A program made the position numbers and the translations under genes. Positions 19,483 through 28,945 of a DNA stretch of 64,000 nt are shown here, one piece after another. The DNA comes from Klebsiella pneumoniae. GTDB taxonomy: Bacteria > Pseudomonadota > Gammaproteobacteria > Eutrophobiales > Eutrophobiaceae. The notes under the pieces were generated by a model. It saw nothing but the letters and a program-made list of their open reading frames with translations. It was not told where the DNA came from and searched no databases. The DNA is taken from assembly GCA_945878555.1 (NCBI GenBank), contig CAMDWI010000012.1, forward strand, positions 56,895 through 120,894, given 5' to 3'. How positions within the stretch are numbered: the stretch's first letter is position 1; every line of letters begins with the position of its first letter.

Positions 19483-19692
19483 TCAGTTACTACTAACAGA
19501 AACAAAATGATGATTAATATTGTGATAAATATAAACGTGCTTCCCAGCAACTACTTTGTAATTTCCTTTCGAGACAATACCGCCATTTATATCAATTCTA
19601 TATATTTCGTAATTATTACGGTTAGTGTTAACAGTTACAGAATTTGAAACTAATTTATATTCCCATACCGCCTTAAAGTCTTCAAAGAACAT
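19483..19692 (-). CDS. Possible small unknown protein
   Basis: A 69-residue frame in very AT-rich DNA, with no recognisable domain. It has alternating hydrophobic/polar strands (EIYRIDINGGIVSKGNYKVV) that would suit a small beta-rich protein. No clear ribosome site precedes the ATG. It may be a real small cargo gene of the mobile element or chance. Confidence 0.3.
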   Translation of the reverse strand: MFFEDFKAVWEYKLVSNSVTVNTNRNNYEIYRIDINGGIVSKGNYKVVAGKHVYIYHNINHHFVSVSSN

Positions 19693-19963
19693 TCAGTACT
19701 ATAAATACTGAAGCTTTAATAATTCTATTTAAACCTAATGATGCACTCTAAAGTCACTCAGTTTTGCCACCACTATTGGTATGCCAATGCCAGAATTTGG
19801 AATATTTTTTGCTTGGTTTTGGGTTAAGATAAAGTAATTTTTTTGTTACAAACTCTCCAGATTTTTCTGTGTCGTGTATGACGATTATTCTATCCTGAGC
19901 ATTTTTTACCCCAGATCGTTACTTTAGCTAGGGAGGATGAATTTAGCTTTTTTCAATTTAGCG
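19693..19963. other. AT-rich non-coding left flank of the phage-like element
   Basis: 271 bases with no supported gene, strongly AT-rich and full of short T/A runs. The left boundary of the mobile element probably lies here or in 19402-19482, but I found no direct repeat matching the right end by eye. Confidence 0.35.
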
Positions 19964-20473
19964 CTATATCTGTAACCGATTAAGCGTTAAGTTCAGAACA
20001 TTCGTGGTGAGTAATATAAATCGTTTCTTCATCTCCTCCGGTGAATTTAATAATTTCTGTTCGAAATCTTCTCTAGCATTACCATCCTTCATCAATTTCT
20101 TAATTTCATTATCAAGTTTTTTCCCGGCTGAGATAGCCCGCCGCCCTTTTCTTTCGTAAGCTTCGATAGCGTCTGAATTATCAAGAAATTCTCGATACCT
20201 GTTTAAAGGTAGCCCCTGCTGTAAACAGGTAATTGCTGCGCCAATATCCAAGGCTGACTCGCCTTCTTCATGCCAGACTAAGGCAGCTATTGCGTGAGAT
20301 TTAGGCCACCTTGGCCGTCCTGCTTTTTTTAGGTTTGGGACGAATCCTTCTGCCGCTAACCTATCATATAAATCCGATACAGATTTCATTAGCTCTTGAC
20401 CAGGACAAATATTATCCATCGATTCTTGTCCGTGATTCCCCACATCCTCATCTGGTAGCTTAAACATCGACAT
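19964..20473 (-). CDS. Unknown protein of the phage-like element
   Basis: 169 residues, charged, predicted mainly helical, with no signal peptide or membrane segment. A central part (KKAGRPRWPKSHAIAALVWH) resembles a basic DNA-contacting segment, and the C-terminus ends in a long helix. I cannot name a family. It is transcribed away from the methyltransferase gene across a 42-base divergent gap, a layout common for phage regulators or small terminase-like subunits; both are guesses. Confidence 0.65.
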   Translation of the reverse strand: MSMFKLPDEDVGNHGQESMDNICPGQELMKSVSDLYDRLAAEGFVPNLKKAGRPRWPKSHAIAALVWHEEGESALDIGAAITCLQQGLPLNRYREFLDNSDAIEAYERKGRRAISAGKKLDNEIKKLMKDGNAREDFEQKLLNSPEEMKKRFILLTTNVLNLTLNRLQI

Positions 20474-20515
20474 TTACCTCACTAAGATTCACATTTAGAG
20501 GAGTATACAGAGTCC

Positions 20516-21838
20516 ATGAATAAAGCTCCAAACCTCGAGTTCTTCCCTGTAGATCGACTAATCCCATGTGCACAAAATGCACGGAAACACTCAAAACAGC
20601 AGGTCGATCAGATTGCCAGAAGTATTAAAAACTTCGGTTTCCTTAACCCAGTTTTAATTGATTCCAAAGGAAATGTAATCGCTGGACACGGTCGGCTTTC
20701 AGCGGCAAAGATTCTTGGACTAAGTCAAATACCAGCAATCCGTTTTGACCATCTTAGTGAAACCGAAAAACGTGCATACATGCTGGCTGATAATAAATTG
20801 ACCGAAAATGCCGGCTGGGATGAGAGGTTACTAAAGGTTGAACTCGCCTACTTGACAAATATTGATCTTGATTTTGATGTGGAACTGACGGGTTTTACAA
20901 CTGGGGAAATAGACATCCTGCTTCAACCTGAAGAACCCTCCGCCTTAGAAGCCCCTCTCCCGCCCCCACCCACCATACCTGTATCTAAGCTGGGTGATAT
21001 TTGGCATCTGGGTCCGCATCGGATTATTTGTGGCGATTGTCGCAAGTCAGATGTCTTAAAATTATTAATGCGGGACGAGAAGGCAAAAATGGTCATTACC
21101 GACCCTCCTTATAACGTCCGTATTGATGGTCACGCCAGGGGTAAAGGTAAATCGAAGCATACCGAGTTTGTCATGGCATCAGGCGAAATGGATGCCAATG
21201 AGTTTATTCAGTTCCTATCTACATCCCTTGGGAAATTGGCAGATCATTCAGTAGACGGCTCATTGCACTACATTTATATGGATTGGCGACACACCCTGGA
21301 AATCCTAACTGCAGCGAGAGATGTATATGCATCCCAGCATAACCTCTGCGTCTGGGTGAAATCTAACGGTGGGATGGGCTCTCATTACCGTTCCCAACAC
21401 GAACTAGTGTTCGTCTTTAAGCTTGGCCAATCGTCACACATCAATAATATCGAGCTTGGCCAGTATGGCCGCTATCGAACGAATGTCTGGAACTATCCTG
21501 GCGTAAATAGCTTTGGGGCCGACCGGCACGAGGCATTAACCATGCACCCGACCGTTAAACCAATGCAGATGATTGCCGATGCTATCCTCGATGCGAGCAA
21601 ACGAAACGACATTGTTCTAGACGGATTCCTGGGGTCGGGTACTACGCTGATTGCGGCTGAAAAAACGGGACGTGTCTGTTATGGCGTAGAAATTGATCCC
21701 CGCTATGTTGATGTCACATTACAGCGTTGGATGGCCTTAACAGGAGAACAGCCTGTCCTTGGGGAGACCAAAGAAACCTTTAATGACGTAGCAGCGACTC
21801 GCCAACAAGGTCAAACCAGCGAGAACGACCATGCGTAA
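20516..21838 (+). CDS. ParB/Srx-domain DNA methyltransferase
   Basis: 440 residues. The N-terminal ParB-like domain (residues 8-130) has VIAGHGRLSAAKILG around 54-68. The methyltransferase part has the catalytic motif DPPY at 196-199 and the SAM-binding motif FLGSGTT at 371-377. DPPY before FxGxG is the beta-class order of N6-adenine/N4-cytosine methyltransferases. GAGGAG lies 12-17 bases before the ATG. Proteins of this architecture are common in prophages, usually beside terminase genes as here. No cognate restriction enzyme is present. Confidence 0.92.
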   Translation: MNKAPNLEFFPVDRLIPCAQNARKHSKQQVDQIARSIKNFGFLNPVLIDSKGNVIAGHGRLSAAKILGLSQIPAIRFDHLSETEKRAYMLADNKLTENAGWDERLLKVELAYLTNIDLDFDVELTGFTTGEIDILLQPEEPSALEAPLPPPPTIPVSKLGDIWHLGPHRIICGDCRKSDVLKLLMRDEKAKMVITDPPYNVRIDGHARGKGKSKHTEFVMASGEMDANEFIQFLSTSLGKLADHSVDGSLHYIYMDWRHTLEILTAARDVYASQHNLCVWVKSNGGMGSHYRSQHELVFVFKLGQSSHINNIELGQYGRYRTNVWNYPGVNSFGADRHEALTMHPTVKPMQMIADAILDASKRNDIVLDGFLGSGTTLIAAEKTGRVCYGVEIDPRYVDVTLQRWMALTGEQPVLGETKETFNDVAATRQQGQTSENDHA

Positions 21839-22229
21839 ATCCTACGAAATCGGATTTAAACATCCCCCTAAACATACCCAATTCAAACCGGGTCAATCCG
21901 GCAATCCCAAAGGACGACCCAAGGGTATCAATAACCTCGCTACTGATCTCGAAGAAGAGCTTTCAGAGTCAGTTGTTATAAATGAGGGCGGGAAACAATC
22001 CGTTACCAGTAAACAGCGTGCAATGATTAAAGCCCTGGTAGTGAAAGCAGTAAAAGGCGATACCCGCGCAGCTGGCGCCCTCATCACACTCAAGTTGGGT
22101 ATCGAACATGTTAAGTCCCTGAGTAAAGATGAAGACATCGTTTCCCCGGAAGACAAAGCCATCCTGGATGAATTCGAGGCTCGAATACTACGCATTTCAA
22201 CCGACAACAAAGGAGAATCCAATGAGTAA
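21831..22229 (+). CDS. DUF5681-domain protein
   Basis: 132 residues. The N-terminal motif FKPGQSGNPKGRPKG is the hallmark of the DUF5681 family, often found directly upstream of phage large terminases; a small-terminase-like role has been suggested by position only. It overlaps the methyltransferase stop by 8 bases and the terminase start by 8 bases, so the three are likely co-translated. Confidence 0.85.
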   Translation: MRKSYEIGFKHPPKHTQFKPGQSGNPKGRPKGINNLATDLEEELSESVVINEGGKQSVTSKQRAMIKALVVKAVKGDTRAAGALITLKLGIEHVKSLSKDEDIVSPEDKAILDEFEARILRISTDNKGESNE

Positions 22230-23712
22230 CTTAAAAACTTTCAATGCACTTTTACGCAATGATTTCGCCAGTTTTATTCAAAAAACATTTGCTACAGTCA
22301 GTCCTGGCACACCGTTTCTGCCTAACTGGCATATACAAGCCATAGCCTATCAATTGGAGCGTTGTTATCGCCGGGAAATCAATCGCCTGATTATCACATT
22401 ACCTCCACGCAATATGAAATCTATTGCTGGCTCTGTCGCCTTTACTGCCTGGCTGCTAGGTCTGGATCCAACTTATAAAATCATTAATGTGAGTTACGGA
22501 GCAGATCTCGTTGCAAAACATGGCATCGATACCCGCAGGGTTATGGAGTCTGACTGGTACAAAAATCTATTTCCCAGAACCCGGATTGATCAGAACAAGA
22601 ACACCCAAACAGAACTTATGACGACAGCCGGTGGTGTGCGATTTGCAAGCTCGGTTCATGGCAGTCTCACCGGACGTGGCGGAAACATCATCATTATTGA
22701 TGATCCCCATAAGTTAGACGACATGATGTCTGTATCACAACTAGAGAATACCATTGAGTGGTATCGAACCACCCTGCTCTCCCGGCTCGATAATAAACAA
22801 TCTGATGTCATTATCCTCATCCAACAGCGCGTACATGAGAATGATCTGGCAGGCTATTTAATGGGGACGGGAGGCTGGGTACACCTCAACCTCCCTGCGA
22901 TTGCTGAAGATGATGAACAAATCTCACTCGGCAGAGAGGGTATGTACACCAGGCGAGCAGGCGAAGCATTACATCCGGCGCGGGAATCGCTTGAAATACT
23001 GAACAAGTTAAAACAAGAACTAGGTTCCTTCCAGTTTGCCGCACTCTATCAACAACGGCCAGTGCCCATCGAAGGTGGCATGATTAAATGGCCCTGGTTT
23101 ATGACCTATGACAAGATCCCTGACAAATCCAGTGGTGATAAAATAATCCAAAGCTGGGATACCGCGTCAAAAGCTGAGGCAATTCATGATTATTCGGTAT
23201 GTATTACATTTCTGGTAAAAAAGAAGAAGTATTACATTCTCGATGTGTATCGTGAAAGGCTTGAATACCCTATGCTTAAGAAAGTTATCCCTAAACATGC
23301 CAAACGTTGGGATGCTAATTTGGTCATCATTGAAGATAAAAATGCTGGGACTCAACTCATTCAGGAACTTAAAGGGGATAGTGATTTAAATATTAAAAAG
23401 TATAACCCGGTTGAGGACAAGGTAACCCGCATGATGATGGGAACCTTCATGATTGAAGGAGGGCGGGTATTCGTTCCTGTTGAAGCACCCTGGTTAGCAG
23501 ACTTTAAACATGAACTCTTGATGTTTCCAAAAGGTAAACATGATGACCAAGTTGACTGTCTATCGCAGTTTTTAGATTGGGCGAAAAAACATAGTGGCAG
23601 ACAAATTACTGCTGCTGATTTTGTATTTTCTGAAGAAAGTGCAGTTATGAAGGAATTCCCGGATATTGGACCCTATCCTTTCCACGATAATGACCCTTAC
23701 TTCAATTACTAA
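22222..23712 (+). CDS. terL: Phage terminase large subunit
   Basis: 496 residues from ATG 22222, which has GGAG 6 bases upstream; the frame opening at 22129 is only overlap. The ATPase domain has a Walker-A-like ITLPPRNMKSIAG (residues 59-70) and Walker B IIIIDD (156-161). The RNase-H-like nuclease domain has the acidic positions of IIQSWDTASK, VIIEDKNAGTQL and GKHDDQVDCLSQFL. It would cut and pump DNA into a capsid, yet no capsid genes are nearby. All catalytic segments appear intact. Confidence 0.92.
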   Translation: MSNLKTFNALLRNDFASFIQKTFATVSPGTPFLPNWHIQAIAYQLERCYRREINRLIITLPPRNMKSIAGSVAFTAWLLGLDPTYKIINVSYGADLVAKHGIDTRRVMESDWYKNLFPRTRIDQNKNTQTELMTTAGGVRFASSVHGSLTGRGGNIIIIDDPHKLDDMMSVSQLENTIEWYRTTLLSRLDNKQSDVIILIQQRVHENDLAGYLMGTGGWVHLNLPAIAEDDEQISLGREGMYTRRAGEALHPARESLEILNKLKQELGSFQFAALYQQRPVPIEGGMIKWPWFMTYDKIPDKSSGDKIIQSWDTASKAEAIHDYSVCITFLVKKKKYYILDVYRERLEYPMLKKVIPKHAKRWDANLVIIEDKNAGTQLIQELKGDSDLNIKKYNPVEDKVTRMMMGTFMIEGGRVFVPVEAPWLADFKHELLMFPKGKHDDQVDCLSQFLDWAKKHSGRQITAADFVFSEESAVMKEFPDIGPYPFHDNDPYFNY

Positions 23713-23819
23713 AATCATACCTCTATGATGGCTAAAATGTTGCGACGCTTCCGGGGATAAGCCGAAAATACTCACTTAACCGGATACTTTGCTGGCATAG
23801 GTCTCTGAAGTATGGACGA

Positions 23820-24257
23820 ATGGTGGGTATGGACACCCACCATTCAAATCGCAGGCCAACTCTAGAGGATATAGCTACTGCTGATTTCCCGACTCTTCAA
23901 TCATGGTATGAACTGCTAGAAGGTACTCCCTCTCCCCCCTCATTAAAAAAAGATATATTGAGACTTCATCTCGCCTGGACACTGCAAGCATCAAAGCATA
24001 AGGATATGTCCCGGTCGCAACGTCAGCGCTTACTTAAAAAGGCTCAGCAGTTCGAACAATCCCCCACCCTTACTTATTCTCCGGGAACACGTCTCATCCG
24101 TGAGTGGCAAGGAAAGACGCATGAAGTCACCATCCTCGAATCGGGTTTCCTGTATGCAGGAAAGCAATATCAGAGCTTGAGTAAGGTCGCCAACGAGATT
24201 ACCGGTGCACATTGGTCAGGCCCCAAGTTTTTCCGTATGAAAAAGGCAATCAAATGA
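23820..24257 (+). CDS. DUF2924-domain protein
   Basis: 145 residues. The C-terminal half has the family pattern PGTRLIREWQGKTHEVTILE, FLYAGKQYQSLSKVANEITG and HWSGPKFF, typical of DUF2924 proteins encoded just before serine recombinases. It overlaps the recombinase start by 4 bases (ATGA). ATG 23820 or ATG 23829 could start it. Function unknown; constant pairing with recombinases suggests an accessory or directionality role, which is inference. Confidence 0.85.
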   Translation: MVGMDTHHSNRRPTLEDIATADFPTLQSWYELLEGTPSPPSLKKDILRLHLAWTLQASKHKDMSRSQRQRLLKKAQQFEQSPTLTYSPGTRLIREWQGKTHEVTILESGFLYAGKQYQSLSKVANEITGAHWSGPKFFRMKKAIK

Positions 24258-25966
24258 CTTCTCCATCTCCCAAGAATAAACGCTGCGCCATTTATACGAG
24301 GAAATCCTCTGAGGAAGGCCTTGAGCAAACATTCAATTCTCTCGATGCCCAGCGGGAGGCCTGCGAATCCTATATTAAAAGCCAGCAACATGAAGGGTGG
24401 CGACCATTGTCTACCAAATACGACGATGGCGGTTTCTCGGGAGGCAATACTGAACGTCCTGGACTACAACAGTTGCTTGATGATATTAAATCAGGCAAGG
24501 TCGATGTCATTGTTGTATATAAAGTTGATCGGCTCTCTCGATCTCTAGCAGACTTTGTCCGTCTTATCGACCTCTTCGATGAATACCAAGTGTCGTTTGT
24601 TTCAGTCACGCAACAATTCAATACCTCAAGTTCCATGGGCCGACTAACCTTGAATGTTCTACTCTCATTCGCGCAATTTGAACGGGAAGTCACTGGTGAA
24701 CGGATCCGGGACAAGATCGCAGCCTCCAAACAAAAAGGTATGTGGATGGGGGGTGTCGTACCACTGGGATACGATGTCATTGATAGAACTCTCGTAGTGA
24801 ATGCGGAAGAAGCCAAACAAATATGCCATATCTATAAACGCTATATTGTCCTTGGATGTGTCAGACAACTAAAGGAAGAGTTGGACGTGGAAGGTTATGT
24901 CAGCAAAGTGCGTCCCCACGAAGGTGTCCATGCGGGCGGAAAATCATTCGCCCGAGGCGCGTTATACGCCTTACTTAAAAATCCTCTCTATATCGGCAAG
25001 GTGCCTCATCAAGGCAAACTCTATGATGGACAACATGCTGCTATTGTAGAGATATCACTCTGGGAGAAAGTACAAGACACCTTGAAGGAGAATAGAAATA
25101 ATCATAGCGGTCGTAAATCCATCAAAGATCCGAGTCTGTTGGCAGGATTGTTATTTGATGAGAATGGTAACCCAATGAGTCCTACCCATACACAAAAGGA
25201 AAACCGACGGTATCGTTATTATATCAATCAGACAGTGCTGCAATACCGTGAGAAAGATGCAGGTTCAATCCTCCGTCTATCTGCGAAGATCATTGAGAAT
25301 CTGGTAACTGAACAACTGATATCCCTCTGGAAAAATAACAGTGGTTTATTGAAATTCTTCAATAAAACAACGTTCTCCGCAACTCAACAAGCAGCTTTAG
25401 TACAACGTGCGCAATCCCTGGCTGATGAATGGCCCACTCTTATTCCTCATCGAAAAATTGACTACTTGAAACTGATATTTCAAAAGATATGTGTAAGCTG
25501 TAATAGTGTTGACCTTCACATATTTCCCGAGGGAATGCTGAAATGTCTTACTAAAACCGCACAAACAGCAGAAACGCTTGAGAGTGGTAATGCCATCGAA
25601 GTAATTTCTATACCGGCCAAACTGAAACGATGTGGAATAGAAACACAATTAGTCATCAACGATCACTCTGAACAAGGGCCACATCAACTGACAGTAGCTG
25701 GACTGCAAAGCACCTTACTGAGAGCTCTGCGCTGGTATGAAGAATTATTATCGGAAGCAGTAGCATCAACCTATGAACTTTCAAGGCGGGAAAAGCTGGA
25801 TCAACGTTATATTGCCTTTACCCTGAAACTAGCATTTCTGGCTCCCGATATCATGGAAGCCATCATTCATGGGAATATTCCAGCTGAATTGACGGTGGCT
25901 CGTCTGAAGGCTGGCTTTCCGATGGACTGGAATCTACAGCGCAAAGCATTCGGCTTCGCTTCGTAA
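24254..25966 (+). CDS. Large serine recombinase
   Basis: 570 residues from ATG 24254. The resolvase-type catalytic domain opens with YTRKSSEEG; Ser18 is the predicted nucleophile. It continues with SLDAQREACESYI, DDGGFSGGNTERPGLQQLL, VYKVDRLSRSLADF and FEREVTGERIRDKI. A recombinase DNA-binding domain follows (GAYAL-like ARGALYALLKNPLYIGK), then a long C-terminal helical region. The gene is full length with no disruption, so the element may still be mobile. Such enzymes act on short att sites that cannot be read by eye. Confidence 0.92.
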   Translation: MTSPSPKNKRCAIYTRKSSEEGLEQTFNSLDAQREACESYIKSQQHEGWRPLSTKYDDGGFSGGNTERPGLQQLLDDIKSGKVDVIVVYKVDRLSRSLADFVRLIDLFDEYQVSFVSVTQQFNTSSSMGRLTLNVLLSFAQFEREVTGERIRDKIAASKQKGMWMGGVVPLGYDVIDRTLVVNAEEAKQICHIYKRYIVLGCVRQLKEELDVEGYVSKVRPHEGVHAGGKSFARGALYALLKNPLYIGKVPHQGKLYDGQHAAIVEISLWEKVQDTLKENRNNHSGRKSIKDPSLLAGLLFDENGNPMSPTHTQKENRRYRYYINQTVLQYREKDAGSILRLSAKIIENLVTEQLISLWKNNSGLLKFFNKTTFSATQQAALVQRAQSLADEWPTLIPHRKIDYLKLIFQKICVSCNSVDLHIFPEGMLKCLTKTAQTAETLESGNAIEVISIPAKLKRCGIETQLVINDHSEQGPHQLTVAGLQSTLLRALRWYEELLSEAVASTYELSRREKLDQRYIAFTLKLAFLAPDIMEAIIHGNIPAELTVARLKAGFPMDWNLQRKAFGFAS

Positions 25967-25998
25967 TACTCCCCTGGCGATCTGGCAAAATGCCTAAA

Positions 25999-26029
25999 AG
26001 AGAATCGGGCGAGATTCTCTCTTTTTTTC
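25999..26029 (+). terminator. Rho-independent terminator after the recombinase
   Basis: AGAGAATC (25999-26006) pairs with GATTCTCT (26013-26020) around a six-base loop and is followed by C and seven T. It closes the plus-strand operon. Confidence 0.85.
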
Positions 26030-26081
26030 ATGAAAGCAGATCGCTTATCGAGACTAGTAGTACTAAATTAAGCCCGTAATT

Positions 26082-26136
26082 CCCCGGATTTTTTAACTAT
26101 CCGGGGGCCTACTGGGAGTCTCTCGGGAGAGACCAG
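26082..26136. repeat. Two hairpins between the element and tRNA-Ser
   Basis: CCCCGGAT/ATCCGGGG (26082-26106) and GTCTCT/AGAGAC (26118-26133, extended by CTG/CAG) lie directly 3' of the tRNA on its strand. Neither is followed by a U-run. They may be tRNA 3'-processing or termination structures, or part of an attachment region. Confidence 0.5.
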
Positions 26137-26142
26137 ACTGTA

Positions 26143-26230
<88 letters not shown>

Positions 26231-26407
26231 GTTTTTACAACTGAAACTGCGGTACTGCCTGGGACATCATAATAATGTGACCATACGCACATTATGCACC
26301 ATATTACTGCAGTCAGGCGATCTGAGTGCAAATCGTTCTGGCCTGAATCCGGGCTGGTATTGTACTGTACACCCTGAAAAAAAACAGGTTCAGCGACATT
26401 TATTTAT

Positions 26408-27892
26408 ATGCGTATGTTTAAAACCCGCATGGCAGTTTACCCTGGCCCGTTCCAGCCCTGGACTATCCCGACTGGAATATATCGCCGGGTAGTGATACTA
26501 GTACTGCTGACCCTGCTGGTATCGGCCTGTACCAGTCCCGACTCCCGCATGGAAAGAATACTCGAACAGGGCAAGTTACGCATTGTGACCACCTACAGTC
26601 CGACGAGTTATATGGTTGAGGACGAAAGCGAGAGTGGTTTTGAATATGAACTTGCCAGGATGTTTGCCGCACAGCTGAAGGTACAGCTGGAAGTGGTAAT
26701 CGCCCCGAACAAGGCCGGGATGATCGAAATGCTGAGGCAAGACAAGGCCGATATTGCCGTTGGCTTGTTGAAAAGCACCTGGACCGGTGACACTGAGCTG
26801 GTGGCAGGCCCGGAGTATTATTCCGTGACTCCACAGGTCATTTACCACAGCGGAATGAGCGAGCCAGACTCACCGGATGACCTGTACCCGTTTGCATTAC
26901 ATGTCCCTGACGGGCTGGTCAGTAACACGACACTAGAGCAAATCAAACAGACGCACCCTGAATTTGGCTGGAGCATACATGCAGATAAAAGCAGCATTGA
27001 CCTGATCGAACTGGTGCATGATGAACAGATTGCCTACGCTGCCACCTATTCGAATGAGCTGATACTGGCCCGGCAAAGCTATCCGGAATTACGCAGCGCG
27101 TTTGACCTGGCGCCGGCCAGTCCGCTGGGCTGGTTGACGGTGAAAACACTGGATACCCGCCTGCAACAAGAAATAGAGCATTTCTTCAGCATGATAAACA
27201 GCAACGGTTATCTCGCTGAACTGATCGACTATTATTATACCCCGGTGCGCAAGTTTGATTACGTTGACCAGCGCCGGTTTGTTGAGTTGTTTCATTCGCG
27301 CCTGCCGCAGTATGAACATCTGTTCAGGCAGGCGGCGGAATCATTTGGATTTGACTGGCGTCTGCTGGCAGCGATGAGTTATCAGGAATCACACTGGAAT
27401 GAACGTGCACGATCACCCACCGGCGTACGTGGCATGATGATGTTGACACTGGAGACTGCCAAACGAATGCAGGTGTCCAACCGGCTGGATCCGGCGCAGA
27501 GTATTGAAGGTGGGGCCAGATATATACGCGAAATGATAGACAAGGTACCTGCACGCATTCCCGAGCCGGATCGGATATGGTTCGGGCTCGCAGCTTATAA
27601 CGTCGGGTTTGGTCACCTTGAGGACGCACGCATCATCACCCAGAAACGTGGAGGCAGCGCGGACAAGTGGCAAGACGTAAAGGAATCGTTACCACTGCTG
27701 GCAAACGAACAATGGTACAGCCAGACCACCAACGGTCAGGCGCGTGGAGGGGAGACCGTCGTGTTTGTGGAAAATATACGCAAGTATTACAACACACTTA
27801 TACAACTGACCCATGAGGATGGGGCAACCACCGGTAAGTCTGCACCTGCCCTGCCCGAACAAATTACCCGACTGCAACTGAAAGCGTTGTAA
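26408..27892 (+). CDS. mltF: Membrane-bound lytic murein transglycosylase F
   Basis: 494 residues. A lipobox LVSACT follows a hydrophobic stretch, so it is an exported lipoprotein. Residues ~50-270 form a periplasmic solute-binding-like domain (LRIVTTYSPTSY, GFEYELARMFAAQL). The C-terminal SLT domain has the catalytic Glu in MSYQESHWNERA and GVRGMMMLTLETA. It cleaves peptidoglycan during turnover. ATG 26408 or 26414 may be the start. Confidence 0.93.
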   Translation: MRMFKTRMAVYPGPFQPWTIPTGIYRRVVILVLLTLLVSACTSPDSRMERILEQGKLRIVTTYSPTSYMVEDESESGFEYELARMFAAQLKVQLEVVIAPNKAGMIEMLRQDKADIAVGLLKSTWTGDTELVAGPEYYSVTPQVIYHSGMSEPDSPDDLYPFALHVPDGLVSNTTLEQIKQTHPEFGWSIHADKSSIDLIELVHDEQIAYAATYSNELILARQSYPELRSAFDLAPASPLGWLTVKTLDTRLQQEIEHFFSMINSNGYLAELIDYYYTPVRKFDYVDQRRFVELFHSRLPQYEHLFRQAAESFGFDWRLLAAMSYQESHWNERARSPTGVRGMMMLTLETAKRMQVSNRLDPAQSIEGGARYIREMIDKVPARIPEPDRIWFGLAAYNVGFGHLEDARIITQKRGGSADKWQDVKESLPLLANEQWYSQTTNGQARGGETVVFVENIRKYYNTLIQLTHEDGATTGKSAPALPEQITRLQLKAL

Positions 27893-27904
27893 CTATAAGT
27901 ATGT

Positions 27905-28819
27905 TCATTCCTCGGTCGGCTGCTCCTCATCTATCGGATTATGCTGGTACTGGTCATACAGAAAGTCCACAAACGTCCTGACCTTCGCCGACAGATGCAT
28001 ACGATGCAGATACACTGCATGTATCGGTCGTTTTGCCCCTTCGTATTCCTTTAATACCGAGATCAACCTGCCGGTCTTCAGATCCTTCGTCAGCATGTAG
28101 ATTGGTAAGTGGATAAGACCACAGCCCTGGATAGCCGCAATGCGCAACGCATCGGTTGCGTTTGATTTTACGGTGCCCTGTACATCTATCCTGTAGGGTC
28201 CCTGGCTACCCTTGAAGGTCCAGGCGTCGCCGGTATGGGTCGTATGGGTCAGACAATTGTGTTCGAGCAGGTCTTCGGGTTTTTTGGGTATGCCATTTTT
28301 TTCAAGATACGCCGCAGAGGCACAAACGATCATTCTCGCATCCGCAATCTTGCGTGCAAACAGACTGGAGTCGCCGAGGTTACCAATCCGGATCGCGATA
28401 TCCAGACCTTCTTCAACCAGATCCGGCATACGTTCTGTCAGGATCATTTCAATGCTCACGTGCGAGTGGACCTTCAGGTACTCAGCAACCATACGTGACA
28501 AGTGAAATGATCCAAATGAGGTCGGGGCCATGATCCGCAAGGTCCCTCGGGGCTCAGAACTCAATTGTGAGACGGACAACTCTGTTTCTTCGATGTCATT
28601 CAGGATTTCCTTGATGCGATCCCGATAGACTGTACCTACTTCAGTAAGACTAAGACTACGCGTTGTGCGGTTCAGCAGTTGTACATCGAGTTCATCTTCC
28701 AGTCGGCTGATATGTTTTGAAACCATTGCCTTGGAGATACCCAGTGTCTGTGCCGCCGCTGAAAAACTGCCGAGGCGGGCAACCTGCATAAACACCTTCA
28801 TACTGCTCAATTTGTCCAT
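27905..28819 (-). CDS. LysR-family transcriptional regulator
   Basis: 304 residues. The N-terminal winged helix-turn-helix has SFSAAAQTLGISKAMVSKHISRLE; the effector domain follows from about residue 90 (GTLRIMAPTSFGSFHL). It is divergent from the small exported protein gene at 28946. The ligand is unknown. It resembles the subgroup acting on neighbouring divergent genes, so 28946 is a candidate target. Confidence 0.9.
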   Translation of the reverse strand: MDKLSSMKVFMQVARLGSFSAAAQTLGISKAMVSKHISRLEDELDVQLLNRTTRSLSLTEVGTVYRDRIKEILNDIEETELSVSQLSSEPRGTLRIMAPTSFGSFHLSRMVAEYLKVHSHVSIEMILTERMPDLVEEGLDIAIRIGNLGDSSLFARKIADARMIVCASAAYLEKNGIPKKPEDLLEHNCLTHTTHTGDAWTFKGSQGPYRIDVQGTVKSNATDALRIAAIQGCGLIHLPIYMLTKDLKTGRLISVLKEYEGAKRPIHAVYLHRMHLSAKVRTFVDFLYDQYQHNPIDEEQPTEE

Positions 28820-28834
28820 TTGCTACCTCTGTTG

Positions 28835-28853
28835 TTAACTATATGTTAACTAT
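28835..28853. promoter_or_regulatory. Repeated GTTAAC site before the LysR gene
   Basis: TTAACTAT occurs twice, at 28835-28842 and 28846-28853, each including the palindrome GTTAAC. They lie 16-34 bases upstream of the LysR start in the divergent gap and suit an autoregulatory site. Confidence 0.45.
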
Positions 28854-28945
28854 GTTTCTATTTATAGGCCATTGTAAACCATTTGTATAGATAATATTAT
28901 TGCATCGCAGCAATAATTACTTAGTTTAGATTAAAGGAGAAGGCC

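Larger units (their letters stand above)
19964..26029. mobile_element. Compact phage-like element with terminase and serine recombinase
   Basis: Six genes: a divergent unknown (minus), then ParB-domain methyltransferase, DUF5681 protein, terminase large subunit, DUF2924 protein and serine recombinase (all plus). The first three overlap, the last two overlap, and the set ends in a strong terminator. No capsid, portal, protease, tail, lysis or replication gene is seen. Base composition is lower in GC than the copper island. It may be a decayed prophage or a small satellite-like mobile unit that moves by its recombinase. Confidence 0.7.
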
